Of a stretch of 64,000 nt of DNA, positions 38,767 through 47,663 are shown piece after piece (positions within the stretch are counted from its first letter, which is position 1; every line of letters begins with the position of its first letter). The DNA is from Haloferax marinum. Lineage in GTDB: Archaea > Halobacteriota > Halobacteria > Halobacteriales > Haloferacaceae. The position numbers and the translations under genes were made by a program. The notes under the pieces are model-generated. The model made no database searches, had not been told where the DNA came from, and was given only the letters and a program-made list of their open reading frames with translations. The stretch covers positions 248,001-312,000 of the forward strand of contig NZ_WKJQ01000001.1 of the NCBI RefSeq assembly GCF_009674625.1, read 5' to 3'.

Positions 38767-38781
38767 GAAGGTCCGGCGCGA

Positions 38782-40092
38782 TTAGACCAGCGCTTCTTCG
38801 AGGAGTTGCAGTGGGTGTTTGACGTCGTATCCGGTGCCGTGTTCCATCTGCATCGAACAGGTGGGACACTCGGTCATGCCGACGTTGCCCGCGGCGTGTT
38901 CCATGTGGTCGAACATATCTGCGCCAATCTGCATCGACTTGTCGTACTTCTCTTCTTTCCACCCGTACGTCCCAGAGATACCCGAACAGGAGTCGCCCAC
39001 GTCCTCGATTTCGACGCCATCGAGTTCGCGGAACAGTTCCACTGCCTGTCGGTCGAGACCTTGGTTACGACCGTGACACGGGGCGTGGTAGGCGAACGAC
39101 TGGTCGGAGACGGACGCCTCACGAACCTCACTCTCGATGTCTTCGTGGATGCGGAGATACTCGAGCGCGTCGTAGGTGTGTTCCGACAGGTCGCGGATAC
39201 CGTCGATGTCGAACAGTTCGGGATACTCCTGTCGGAGCGACATCGAACACGAGGTACACGACGCGATGATGTCGTAGCCCTCGGGGATGAGGCCAGCGAA
39301 GTTCTCGACGTTGATGCCGGCGGCGCGCTTCGCGTCGTCTAACATGCCGTTGGCGAACATCGGCGTCCCAGAACAGCGCTGTTTGGGGACGACGACTTCG
39401 TAGCCGAACGACTCGAAGACGCGGACCATCGCCTTCCCGACTTCGGGCGTGTTGTAGTTGGAGTAACACCCGTGGAAGTAGGCGACGCGCTTGTCTTCGG
39501 AGCGGACCTGTGGGCCGCCGCGTTCTTGCCACCATTCGCGGAACGTCTGCGTTGCGAACTCGGGGAAGTCGCGTTCGGCGGTGATTCCGAGGACCTTCTC
39601 GTTGACTTTCTGGACGAGCGAGTTGCCCATGACGGCGTTCGTCAGGCGCGGGAACATACTGCCCAGTTGGGCCAGCGTCCCGTAGTTCGCGAGGATACGA
39701 TTGCGGATGTACTCCCGCGAGAACTTCTCCATCACTTCGTCGACGTACTCGCCGCGGGCCGTGTTGTGCATCTGGCTGAGCGGAACGCCAGACGGACAGG
39801 CGTCGTCACAGCGCATACAGTTCGAACACGACATGATGGAGTCGTCGACTGCGGCGTCTTCTTTCCGCTTGAGGCGCCACTGCTCTGGCCCCTGGAACTT
39901 GGGGCCGGGGAACTCGTCGTCGACTTCCGCGACTGGACAGGAGATGTCACAGGCAGTGCACTTGTAACAGTTGTCCGCACCGGGACGGAGGTCCATGTCG
40001 GTGCTCTCGGCGAACACGTCGACGGCCTCGAATTCCTCAGTCTGTGCGTCCGGAGTCAGTGACGGATTCGTCGGTGATTCTGCGTCGCTCAT
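38782..40092 (-). CDS. glpC: Anaerobic-type glycerol-3-phosphate dehydrogenase subunit C
   Basis: A 436-residue iron-sulfur electron-transfer subunit. Two 4Fe-4S clusters are set by Cys42/45/48/52 (CYKCTACDISC) and Cys89/92/95/99 (CSNCMRCDDAC), each followed by Pro. The C-terminal half has CCG-type motifs around YFHGCYSNYNTPE, ASCTSCSMSL and YHAPCHGRNQG, as in heterodisulfide reductase B-like proteins. It passes electrons from GlpAB to the quinone pool at the membrane. It starts within the end of glpB (ATGA overlap) and is last in the glpABC operon. Confidence 0.95.
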   Translation of the reverse strand: MSDAESPTNPSLTPDAQTEEFEAVDVFAESTDMDLRPGADNCYKCTACDISCPVAEVDDEFPGPKFQGPEQWRLKRKEDAAVDDSIMSCSNCMRCDDACPSGVPLSQMHNTARGEYVDEVMEKFSREYIRNRILANYGTLAQLGSMFPRLTNAVMGNSLVQKVNEKVLGITAERDFPEFATQTFREWWQERGGPQVRSEDKRVAYFHGCYSNYNTPEVGKAMVRVFESFGYEVVVPKQRCSGTPMFANGMLDDAKRAAGINVENFAGLIPEGYDIIASCTSCSMSLRQEYPELFDIDGIRDLSEHTYDALEYLRIHEDIESEVREASVSDQSFAYHAPCHGRNQGLDRQAVELFRELDGVEIEDVGDSCSGISGTYGWKEEKYDKSMQIGADMFDHMEHAAGNVGMTECPTCSMQMEHGTGYDVKHPLQLLEEALV

Positions 40093-41357
40093 TGGGATGC
40101 CTCCTCGCCCGCGAGCCGGCCGGCGACGGCACCCGTCGCCAGCGAGACACCACTCGCGGATTTTTCGCGTGCAACGTCGGCACCGCCGACGACGCCGCCC
40201 GCCGCACGCAGGTTTTCGAACTGTGATTCACTGTCTTCGGTGGTCGGGCGCAACTGGTCGTCGACGACGACACCGAAGCGGGCGAACGCGTGGTCGCCGA
40301 ACGCGTCGGAGTCGGACCACTCGTAACGGTCTGCGGGGTGTGGGACGTGACACCCGAACACCGGTTCGGTGACGTGTTCGCGGTTCGAGTCGAGTCCTTT
40401 GCCGACGAGGCCACCCGTCGCGAGGACGATTTGGTCCGCCTCGTACGGCGTCAACCGACTCTTCTGGTCGACCAGAACGGTCTCGATTCGACCATCGTTC
40501 GCTTCGAAGTCGACTGCGGGGTTCCCCGACGAGATGCGGACGCCCGCCTCGTCGAGAGCCTCGAACAGCATGTCTTCGAGTTTGAGACCGAGGAGACTCG
40601 GCGGCCCCGTCGGAACTTCGAAGACTTGGACACCGAGACGGTCTGCGAGTTCGTCGCGGACTGCCTCGTCGTGGTCGTCGCCGAGCATGGCCGGGAACCC
40701 GACGCGGTCCGCACCGTCTAACTCGGCGGCGACGGTGTCGGCAAGAACAGAACGTACGGTTCCTCCTGCGACGTCTTCGTCTCGGTCGAGAGCCTTCGCG
40801 AAGCGCGTGACCTTCGCGTCAGACCGGAACGACTTGGGGAACGAGATAGTCGTTCCGCGCACGTCGAAGGGGACACCTCCGGCCGTCAGATGGTCGGCAG
40901 CGACTGGTGCGTCGAAGTCGGTGAGTCCTTCGAACCCGACGAGTAGCATGTCTCCAGACGCACTCGCGAGGCCTGGCGCGACCGACTCGGGATAGCGAGC
41001 GGTCGGTTTCACCGTCCCCCCGTGTGTCGCGACGAGCGCGTTCGAATCCGTGTGGCTGCCTTCGTACGCGTCGCCAACCGCCTCGTCGAAGATGCGGAGT
41101 CCTTCGCGGATGCCGTCTTCACCGACTACCGAGTACGGGTGGCCGTCCGGGAGCGAGTCGAGGCCAGCGAACGGGTCCGCGAAGGGACCGTCGCCACCGG
41201 CGTACCCGAGTACGTCGACGAGGCCACTGGCCTGTCGGAGCGTACTCTTCTTGTGGGCGAGCAAGCGTACACGTGCGCCGGTCTCTGCGGCAGACAACGC
41301 CGCGGTGCAGGCCGCGATACCGCCGCCGATGACGAGTACGTCGTCAGTTATCGCCAT
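40089..41357 (-). CDS. glpB: Anaerobic-type glycerol-3-phosphate dehydrogenase subunit B
   Basis: A 422-residue flavoprotein subunit. The Rossmann motif is [19 protein letters not shown] near the start, and later [13 protein letters not shown] and [14 protein letters not shown] segments fit the FAD-binding family. The gene starts inside glpA (14-base overlap) and overlaps glpC by four bases, so the three are translated as a unit. The start [13 protein letters not shown] is favoured over an upstream in-frame ATG that would lie inside glpA without homology. GlpB is thought to help pass electrons from GlpA to GlpC. Confidence 0.93.
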   Translation of the reverse strand: MAITDDVLVIGGGIAACTAALSAAETGARVRLLAHKKSTLRQASGLVDVLGYAGGDGPFADPFAGLDSLPDGHPYSVVGEDGIREGLRIFDEAVGDAYEGSHTDSNALVATHGGTVKPTARYPESVAPGLASASGDMLLVGFEGLTDFDAPVAADHLTAGGVPFDVRGTTISFPKSFRSDAKVTRFAKALDRDEDVAGGTVRSVLADTVAAELDGADRVGFPAMLGDDHDEAVRDELADRLGVQVFEVPTGPPSLLGLKLEDMLFEALDEAGVRISSGNPAVDFEANDGRIETVLVDQKSRLTPYEADQIVLATGGLVGKGLDSNREHVTEPVFGCHVPHPADRYEWSDSDAFGDHAFARFGVVVDDQLRPTTEDSESQFENLRAAGGVVGGADVAREKSASGVSLATGAVAGRLAGEEASQ

Positions 41358-43056
41358 TGGAACCCCCCGTACGACCGCCGTCAGTGACTGCTCCGCCATC
41401 GAACGCCGCGAAGTCGATGTCTCCATCTGCCGACGCCGGGTCTTCGTCGCGGTTCATCGTCGTGGCGTGTAGCATGTGTTTGAGTGCAGATTGTGAGAGT
41501 TGTTCGCCCCACATGGCGTGGCGTTCGCCCTTCCAGCGCTCCTGATACAGGTCGTCGAGCGAGGCCCGAACCGTCGGTTCGTCGTACTCGGGGGCGAGTT
41601 CGTTCGCCATCCGGTGACAGCACATCGCGCCCTGACAGTTCCCCATCGAGGCACGCGTCTGGATTCGGACCGAGTTGAGGTCTGTCCCCGCCGACTCCAG
41701 TGCGTCGTGAATCTCGGCGCGAGTGACGGCTTCGCACTCACAGACGACGGGATTCGGTTCCATGCTGTTCAGCACGTCGTCGGCGCGCGACCCGAGTCGC
41801 TGGACCGACCGACGGCCGATTGGCGACCGGAGGTTGAAGTCGTCCATGTAGTCGCGGAGGACGGTGAAGTCCTCACTCCCCGGAAGCGGTTCGTCTGCGG
41901 TGCGGCACTCGGCTTCGACGTCGAGTTTCTCGCAGACGTGGTCCGAAATCTTCTCGGCCATCATCCGGTAGGTCGTGAGTTTCCCGCCGACGATGCTCGT
42001 CATGCCGGGGAGGTCGTCACGCTGGTCGTGGTCGAGGAGGAAGAACTCGCGGGTAATGTCCGTCGGGTCTTCCGTCCCCGTTCCCGGCGGTTCGTAGAGC
42101 GGTCGAACGCCCCAGAACGAACGAATCGTCCGTGCGTCTTTCAGCATCGGAACGAGTTCCGAGAGCGTGTCTATCATCAGGTCGACTTCCCACCCCTCTT
42201 CGGGGTAGTCTTCTGGGTCTTCGACTTCTTCGTCCGTCGTGCCGAGGATACACGTCGTCTCGTGCGGAACGATGATGTCGGCATCGCCCTTCGGTCGGCA
42301 GCGGTTGACGACCGTATCGACCTGCCGGGTGTTCATGATGGTCATGACGCCCTTCGAGGGACGGACCTCGACGTCGACGCCGGCGAGGTCGCCGACTTGG
42401 CCCGCCCACGCGCCAGTCGCGTTGACGACGTAGTCGGCGCGAATCTCTTCGACTTCACCGGGTTGCCCGTGGACGTACGGCCCCGACCCGGATTTGTGTG
42501 TCACTTCGACGCCGACGACTTCGCCGTCTTCGATGAGTACGTCGGTGACTTCGGAGTGTGTCTCGATTCGTGCCCCGTGTTCGATGGCACTCGCCGCGTT
42601 GGCGACACAGAGACGGAATGGGTCGATAGCTCCGTCCGGAACCTTGATGGCTCGCTTGATGTCTTTCGCGAGGTACGGTTCTACTTCGCGGGCCTCCTCG
42701 GCCGACAGAACTTCGGCGGGGATACCACACTCGCGGCACCCCTCTAGTTTCTGTTCGAAGTACTCGTCGGAGTCTTCCGGGCGCTGGACGAACAGTCCGC
42801 CCGTCATCTCGACGCAATGGCCCGCGATTCGTCTGAGGACGCGGTTTTCTACGATGCACTCTTTCGCAGACGGTTGGTCGGACACCGCGTACCGACCACC
42901 GCTGTGGAGAAGACCGTGCATCCGCCCCGTCGTCCCGTGTGTGAGATTCCCCTTCTCGACGAGGGTCACGTCCAGGCCACGCATCGCAAGGTCCCGTGCG
43001 ATACCTGTCCCGGTCGACCCCCCGCCAATGACGAGGACGCTCGGCGATTTAGTCAT
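41344..43056 (-). CDS. glpA: Anaerobic-type glycerol-3-phosphate dehydrogenase subunit A
   Basis: A 570-residue FAD-dependent dehydrogenase oxidising glycerol-3-phosphate to dihydroxyacetone phosphate. The FAD motif is [18 protein letters not shown], followed by [20 protein letters not shown]. The C-terminus contains a BFD-like 2Fe-2S region with CECEAV and [10 protein letters not shown] Ser/Gly tail ends the protein. ATG at complement 43054-43056; a further ten codons upstream are non-conserved. TATA-like GATAAAATAAAG (complement of 43086-43097) leaves a leader of about 8 bases. First gene of glpABC. Confidence 0.96.
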   Translation of the reverse strand: MTKSPSVLVIGGGSTGTGIARDLAMRGLDVTLVEKGNLTHGTTGRMHGLLHSGGRYAVSDQPSAKECIVENRVLRRIAGHCVEMTGGLFVQRPEDSDEYFEQKLEGCRECGIPAEVLSAEEAREVEPYLAKDIKRAIKVPDGAIDPFRLCVANAASAIEHGARIETHSEVTDVLIEDGEVVGVEVTHKSGSGPYVHGQPGEVEEIRADYVVNATGAWAGQVGDLAGVDVEVRPSKGVMTIMNTRQVDTVVNRCRPKGDADIIVPHETTCILGTTDEEVEDPEDYPEEGWEVDLMIDTLSELVPMLKDARTIRSFWGVRPLYEPPGTGTEDPTDITREFFLLDHDQRDDLPGMTSIVGGKLTTYRMMAEKISDHVCEKLDVEAECRTADEPLPGSEDFTVLRDYMDDFNLRSPIGRRSVQRLGSRADDVLNSMEPNPVVCECEAVTRAEIHDALESAGTDLNSVRIQTRASMGNCQGAMCCHRMANELAPEYDEPTVRASLDDLYQERWKGERHAMWGEQLSQSALKHMLHATTMNRDEDPASADGDIDFAAFDGGAVTDGGRTGGSNGDN

Positions 43057-43416
43057 CCGTCTTTCGTGAACTACGTTTGCCAGCACTTTATTTTATCTTC
43101 ACTGTTCTCGTTATCGGGACGTTTCAGAAAATCGAGCAGTTTTCCAGAATTTACCACCGGTCACACCCCGATTATTTGCGTTGCAGGCCCAATATTCGTG
43201 GTCTATAAATACGTCCAGAAATCTTAAATCATCGTTCGAATTAGTTACTGCTGGTTCCGGAATCGCCCCCGGTCTCCAGCGCCAAACTGGTGATATTGAC
43301 CTGTTGGGAGCCTCACATTTTGTGACGTGTGTTCGCACGCGTCACGTGTGTGGGGTCGAAGACGACCCAATTTTTATCTGTGGTCGGGGTACCGCTGAAC
43401 CGACAGACCAGACGTC
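43057..43416. promoter_or_regulatory. Divergent glpA / Orc-like promoter region with a UUCG hairpin
   Basis: This 360-base AT-rich gap holds the glpA TATA box (complement of 43086-43097) and the TATA-like TTTTTATC (43371-43377) for the Orc1/Cdc6-like gene. Between them are an extra strong TATA-like CTATAAATA (43203-43211) with no gene at the right distance and a 24-base inverted repeat, GTGACGTGTG-TTCG-CACGCGTCAC (43322-43345). As RNA it would pair over all ten base pairs with one G-U and a UUCG tetraloop. No canonical haloarchaeal origin recognition box was found. Confidence 0.5.
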
Positions 43417-44583
43417 ATGCGACTCGAAGACAGAATCACACGACGCCGTCGGCGCGGAGAGACTCGCCGTGTCGTGCGCGACCTGAGTGTGCTGAACCCC
43501 ACCGTCCACCCGGACGAACCGACAGGACGAGGACCAACACTCGAACGTATCCTCGACGTTCTCGACCCCGTTTTCGATGGCGCGTTGCCTCCACACGCGC
43601 ATATCCACGGCCCGAAAGGAGTGGGTAAATCTGCAGTCGTGACCACACTCTTCGACCACCTGGCGCGCGCGATTCCCTCACAACAGTCGGTTATCTACAC
43701 GACGACTCGCACTGCCGGTTCGCCGAACACCTCGTTCGCGTACGTCGACGCTCGCAGTGCCCCGACCGAGTTTACACTCCTTCACGCGACGCTCGACGCG
43801 CTCACAGACGAGCCAGTTCCCAAGCAGGGTGTCGGCAACGAGGCACTTCGAGAGCGCCTGCGACACCGTCTCTCTCACGACGAGCGAGCAGTCGTCGCCG
43901 TCGACCACGTCGGCGAACCGGAGACGTACTCGGCTTCGACCGCCATGGAACTTCTCGACGACGTGTCGCCTCACGTCTCGGTTCTCACGGTCGGGCGAAC
44001 ACCTATCGAAGGGTTCAGCGATAGCGTCGAGTCAGTCGCTGTTGCGCCGTACGAGCGTCACGACCTGGTCGACATCCTCGTCGAGCGCGCGACCGACGCC
44101 ATCGCGCGAAACGCGCTCACTCACAACGCGACGAGCGAAGTGGCAGCGTGGGCCGAAGGTGATGCACACGACGCGCTCTCGGCACTGTACGGCGCGGCGA
44201 CACTGGTTGCGGCCGATGGTGCAGACCGACTCGGCACGGAGTACGTCACCGCCGGCATCGACGCAGTCCCCGACGACGGGTGTTCGCTCGGTCGAGTGTT
44301 CGCCCTCCCAGAGAGCCACCACGACGTGCTTCGTGCCTTCGTCTCGCTCGACGAGGGAGAGGCGGTGTCAGTCTCTGAAGCGACAGAAGGAATCGCGGCG
44401 ACGCCTTCGGTCTCCCTGTCGGAGACGACTATCCGGCGTCTCGTCTACGAACTCTCTGACCTCGGGGTCGTCCGCCGCGTTCCAGTCGAAGCGTCCGCAG
44501 ACGGACCGGGGCGACCTGCCACGCGGCCACTCCCCAACTTCTCGACACTGACCTTCCGCGGTCTCGACGGCGCCGACCGCTGA
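43417..44583 (+). CDS. Orc1/Cdc6-like AAA ATPase
   Basis: A 388-residue member of the archaeal Orc1/Cdc6 family. The N-terminal part reads LNPTVHPDEPTGRGPTLERI, typical of the family (usually L-x-P-x-Y-x-P-x-x-x-x-x-R). Walker A is GPKGVGKS (65-72). Walker B is VVAVDHVGE, with Asp163-His164 where Asp-Glu is usual. A C-terminal winged helix (about 305-380) is suggested by VSLSETTIRRLVYELSDLG. The changed Walker B and lack of clear origin boxes suggest a non-initiator paralogue. ATG 43417, leader about 17-20 bases from the TATA at 43371. Confidence 0.75.
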   Translation: MRLEDRITRRRRRGETRRVVRDLSVLNPTVHPDEPTGRGPTLERILDVLDPVFDGALPPHAHIHGPKGVGKSAVVTTLFDHLARAIPSQQSVIYTTTRTAGSPNTSFAYVDARSAPTEFTLLHATLDALTDEPVPKQGVGNEALRERLRHRLSHDERAVVAVDHVGEPETYSASTAMELLDDVSPHVSVLTVGRTPIEGFSDSVESVAVAPYERHDLVDILVERATDAIARNALTHNATSEVAAWAEGDAHDALSALYGAATLVAADGADRLGTEYVTAGIDAVPDDGCSLGRVFALPESHHDVLRAFVSLDEGEAVSVSEATEGIAATPSVSLSETTIRRLVYELSDLGVVRRVPVEASADGPGRPATRPLPNFSTLTFRGLDGADR

Positions 44584-44613
44584 CTCTATCTCCCCGGTGT
44601 CCTTAGCGCCGGT

Positions 44614-45285
44614 ATGGTTCCGCCGCTTGTCCTCGATATCGACGGGACGCTTACCGACGCACAGGGACGACTCGACCCACGAGCTTTCGAGTACCTCCCG
44701 TCGTGGGAAGCACCCGTCGTACTCGCGACCGGGAAGGCGTTCCCGTATCCAGTCTCACTGTGTCATTATCTCGGCCTCGAACAGACGGTCATCGCCGAGA
44801 ACGGTGGTGTCGTCCTCGTCGGTGGAGAGGTGTCCTACGCAGGCGACAGAGACGCCGCACAGGCTGCTGCCGACGAGTTCGTCTCACGTGGTGGGGACCT
44901 CGGATGGGACGCCGCCGACACCGTCAACCGCTGGCGTGAGACCGAAATCGCCGTCAGTCTCGACGCGGACGAAGAACTCCTCCGGGAGGTTGCTGCGTCG
45001 TACGACCTCGAAGTCATCGACACTGGATTCGCGTACCACGTCAAGTCGCACGGGGTCGAAAAGGGGGCCGGCCTCGAACTCGTCTGTGAGACGATGGCGT
45101 ACGACCCAACGGACTTCGTCGCTATCGGCGACAGTGAGAACGACGCATCGACGTTCCGCGTCGTCGGTCAGTCGTACGCCGTCGCCAACGCCGACGACGT
45201 CGCGAAAGAGGCAGCAGACGACGTGTTAGAGAAGTCGTATATGGACGGGACGCTGTCGGTGCTAGAGTCACTGTCAGAGTCGTAA
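44614..45285 (+). CDS. pgp: Phosphoglycolate phosphatase (archaeal HAD family)
   Basis: A 223-residue HAD-superfamily Cof-type phosphatase. The nucleophile motif VLDIDGTLTD has Asp8 and Asp10, the Lys motif lies in SHGVEKGAGLE, and the metal motif is AIGDSENDASTF. The layout (C2-type cap between about 80 and 150) matches archaeal phosphoglycolate phosphatase, also close to sucrose-phosphate phosphatases. It begins 31 bases after the Orc-like gene and may be co-transcribed. Confidence 0.88.
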   Translation: MVPPLVLDIDGTLTDAQGRLDPRAFEYLPSWEAPVVLATGKAFPYPVSLCHYLGLEQTVIAENGGVVLVGGEVSYAGDRDAAQAAADEFVSRGGDLGWDAADTVNRWRETEIAVSLDADEELLREVAASYDLEVIDTGFAYHVKSHGVEKGAGLELVCETMAYDPTDFVAIGDSENDASTFRVVGQSYAVANADDVAKEAADDVLEKSYMDGTLSVLESLSES

Positions 45286-45330
45286 GCAGACGAGTCGGTC
45301 GTCACATCGAAGTTGGATGGTGGACGTGTC

Positions 45331-45519
45331 TCAGACCATCTCTTCGAACGGGGCGAACCGACCGTTGATATCCCACTCGTGGATACAAAACGGACTTCCA
45401 ATCTGCTTTTCGCCGTCTTCCGTCGCAACTCGCCACGTCGCCGCGTCGGCGTCCCAGCGTTCCACTCGACCACAGCGCTCACAGGCGCGGCGCGTCGGCC
45501 GTCGAAGTTGGGGTTCCAT
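45331..45519 (-). CDS. HEWD-family small protein, 62 residues
   Basis: A 62-residue haloarchaeal protein. Its C-terminal half reads FCIHEWDINGRFAPFEE, with the HEWD signature that names the family. It also has a Cys pair ACERCGRVERWD near residues 13-16, with a further Cys before HEWD, so it may bind a metal. Function is unknown. The ATG at complement 45517-45519 is preferred over a Met 20 codons earlier because the extension is not conserved in style and a TATA-like CTTTTGC lies about 28 bases ahead of this start. Confidence 0.8.
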   Translation of the reverse strand: MEPQLRRPTRRACERCGRVERWDADAATWRVATEDGEKQIGSPFCIHEWDINGRFAPFEEMV

Positions 45520-45646
45520 ATGTGTGTGAGTGATTGTCGGTACGCAAAAGCCCATCGCAGTCGGCATATTCACCACCATCTGGTGAGGTCTCTACACAAC
45601 CACACCGAACCGATGCTACTTACCGGCCGCCGACTCGACTGTACGT

Positions 45647-46201
45647 ATGGGCTTTCACACCTTCGACGTCGACGCCGCAGCGAAACTCGATGACCCCGCG
45701 AGATACCGCTTCGTCTCACGGGAGGAACTCCTCTCACACCTCGGCCCTGGGTCGGGTGACGTGGTCGCCGACCTCGGAAGTGGCACTGGATTCTTCACCG
45801 ACGACGTCGCACCGTACGTCCAGACACTCTACGCAGTAGACCTCCAAGAGGAGATGCACGATTTCTACCGTGAGAAGGGAGCTCCCGAGAACGTCGAGTT
45901 TGTCACCGCGAACGTGGCGGCACTCCCGTTCGAAGACGACGACCTCGACGCCGCCTTCTCGACTATGACGTACCACGAGTTCGAGAGCGACGATGCGATG
46001 GCTGAACTCGCACGCGTCGTTCGACCGGGAGGGACCGTGGTCGTGGTCGATTGGTCCACGACTGGCGAGGGTGCTTCTGGGCCGCCGACGACCGAACGGT
46101 TCGGACTCGCAGACGCCATCGACGCCTTCGAATCGGTCGGATTCACCATCACACACGGTGAGACACGTCACGAGACGTTCGTCGTCGTCGCCCGCCGCTA
46201 A
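45647..46201 (+). CDS. Class I SAM-dependent methyltransferase
   Basis: A 184-residue methyltransferase. The SAM motif I is VVADLGSGTGFFT, motif II contains YAVDLQEEMHDFY, and later motifs are NVAALPFEDDDLDAAFSTMT and VRPGGTVVVVDW. The compact UbiE/Methyltransf_11 layout gives no substrate hint. It starts at ATG 45647 with no overlap with its neighbours. A role in arsenite, cobalamin or RNA methylation cannot be told apart. Confidence 0.88.
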   Translation: MGFHTFDVDAAAKLDDPARYRFVSREELLSHLGPGSGDVVADLGSGTGFFTDDVAPYVQTLYAVDLQEEMHDFYREKGAPENVEFVTANVAALPFEDDDLDAAFSTMTYHEFESDDAMAELARVVRPGGTVVVVDWSTTGEGASGPPTTERFGLADAIDAFESVGFTITHGETRHETFVVVARR

Positions 46202-46344
46202 CCGAACTGAAATTTACATTCTAAATCATCGTTCGTTATCTACTGAAGTAACAGTTCGTCGGACCTCGAATCGTATTAATTTCCTAGAATAGTTTAGCCC
46301 GTATCAGGAAAAACGTTATATTTTGGACTATGCTATCTGTTGTC

Positions 46345-46500
46345 ATGGTAATACACAACTCGGTAATCGATGGCTACAGTGCCTCGGAAGGCTACTTCGA
46401 GTGTCGTTCCTGCGGAACGCGGACGGTCAGCGAGACGCACCTAGCAGCGTGTCCAGATTGCAGCGGGTCGGTTCGGAACATCGCTGTTCCGCGTGAGTAA
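46345..46500 (+). CDS. Small rubrerythrin-like zinc/iron ribbon protein, 51 residues
   Basis: A 51-residue protein, MVIHNSVIDGYSASEGY followed by FECRSCGTRTVSE and AACPDCSGSVRNIAVPRE. The two CxxC pairs match the rubredoxin-like knuckles of rubrerythrin-like small haloarchaeal proteins. TATA-like GTTATATTTT (46315-46324) is about 26 bases before the ATG, giving a leaderless transcript, and the coding frame is clean to TAA. Function unknown. It converges with the DUF368 gene, 36 bases apart. Confidence 0.8.
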   Translation: MVIHNSVIDGYSASEGYFECRSCGTRTVSETHLAACPDCSGSVRNIAVPRE

Positions 46501-46536
46501 CCTGTCTGTTCCATTCGAACGGTCGGAATCGTCCGT

Positions 46537-47535
46537 TTACGATTCGATGACTGCCGTGTAGCGGTCGACCAACAGAACGAGTATCGCGCCACCGACCGCC
46601 GTGAGCGCGAAGAGGCCAAAGAGTTCGAGCGACCACGTCTGTCCTAACTCGGCCAGTTTCTCGGTCGTCTTCACCACGGGTGCGCGGAGTGCGCCGACGA
46701 TGAGACTCACGAGAAACGCGAGCGTCGGCCGCCGGTAATGTTCGAGTGCCCATCTGACCACGTGTGCAATCGTGAACAGGCCGACGAGTGCGCCGGTGAT
46801 GAAGGCCACGACGATGGTTCCCGGTTCGACGAGTGCGGACGCTGGCCCGCCAGTTGCAACGTCGATGAGTCTGTCGACGAACTCGCTGAGCGTGGACGTC
46901 ATGTACTCGTACTGCCCGAGAAGTAACAACAGAAGCGACCCAGAGATACCGGGGAGAATCATTGCACTCACGGCGATTGCCCCCGCGACGACGGTCACCG
47001 ACAGGGAGTTCCCGAGTGCGGTTCCGACGGTTCCCGACGCGACGAATGCGACGGTGAACCCGGCGACTGCAGCAGCGATTTCGCGTGGCGTGTCGAGTGA
47101 CACCTGCGAGTAGAGCACGACTGCAGACGCCGCGATGAGACCGAAGAAGAACCCGAACGTCGGGACTGGATAGCTATCGATAGCGACGGTGAGCACGCGC
47201 GTGATGGTGATGATTGCCGTGGCGATGCCGGCACCGAGGACGACGAGGAACCCGATGTCGATTTCCCGTAATGCGGCGACTGCGTCGCGCCGACCGTTCG
47301 GGAAGAGCCCGCGGAGGACCCGCTCGATACGTTCGGGATTGATTGCAGTGACCGCACTGATGAGTCGTTCGTAGATTCCCGTTACGAGTGCGATCGTCCC
47401 GCCAGAGACGCCTGGGACAGCGTCTGCGGCGCCCATGCAGACACCTTTCAGATAGAGTACGAGCCAAGAGTAGAGGGCCGGACGGTCGTCCGTTTGTGTC
47501 GACATTTGGTTGTCCGAATCTTTGCTGGCATCCAT
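46537..47535 (-). CDS. DUF368 family polyprenyl-phosphate translocase candidate
   Basis: A 332-residue membrane protein with about eight to nine helices. It has the two family motifs: MGAADAVPGVSGGTIALVTG near residue 34 and SAMILPGISGSLLLLLLGQY near 190, which are inverted-repeat-like halves. Bacterial DUF368 (PopT) proteins recycle undecaprenyl phosphate across the membrane. In archaea the lipid would be dolichyl phosphate. Here the gene is divergent from aglM and close to the oligosaccharyltransferase, which fits such a role. ATG at complement 47533-47535; a second ATG ten codons later is also possible. Confidence 0.85.
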   Translation of the reverse strand: MDASKDSDNQMSTQTDDRPALYSWLVLYLKGVCMGAADAVPGVSGGTIALVTGIYERLISAVTAINPERIERVLRGLFPNGRRDAVAALREIDIGFLVVLGAGIATAIITITRVLTVAIDSYPVPTFGFFFGLIAASAVVLYSQVSLDTPREIAAAVAGFTVAFVASGTVGTALGNSLSVTVVAGAIAVSAMILPGISGSLLLLLLGQYEYMTSTLSEFVDRLIDVATGGPASALVEPGTIVVAFITGALVGLFTIAHVVRWALEHYRRPTLAFLVSLIVGALRAPVVKTTEKLAELGQTWSLELFGLFALTAVGGAILVLLVDRYTAVIES

Positions 47536-47663
47536 ATCAGTCCACCGTTACGTGAGGCGAACTCGTCTCGTCCCCACGCTTGCCCTGTCCCCGAACTCGG
47601 CAGTCGTGACCCGCGACACGAACTCGGAAAGAATCAAACCGACGGACGGTCACACTGTTTCTC

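Larger units (their letters stand above)
38422..38781. other. Intergenic region between glpC and glpK
   Basis: These 360 bases hold the glpK promoter at the left and a tandem repeat at the right. The middle part (about 38510-38700) shows no gene or motif beyond a moderately AT-rich composition. Confidence 0.5.

Noticed and set aside
43057..43416. Replication origin next to the Orc1/Cdc6-like gene
   Set aside because: AT-rich, but no repeated origin recognition boxes were seen.
43225..46235. Shared 14-base string TAAATCATCGTTCG at 43225-43238 and 46222-46235
   Set aside because: Both are in AT-rich gaps, but a 14-base match is expected several times by chance in 64 kb and flanks agree only loosely.
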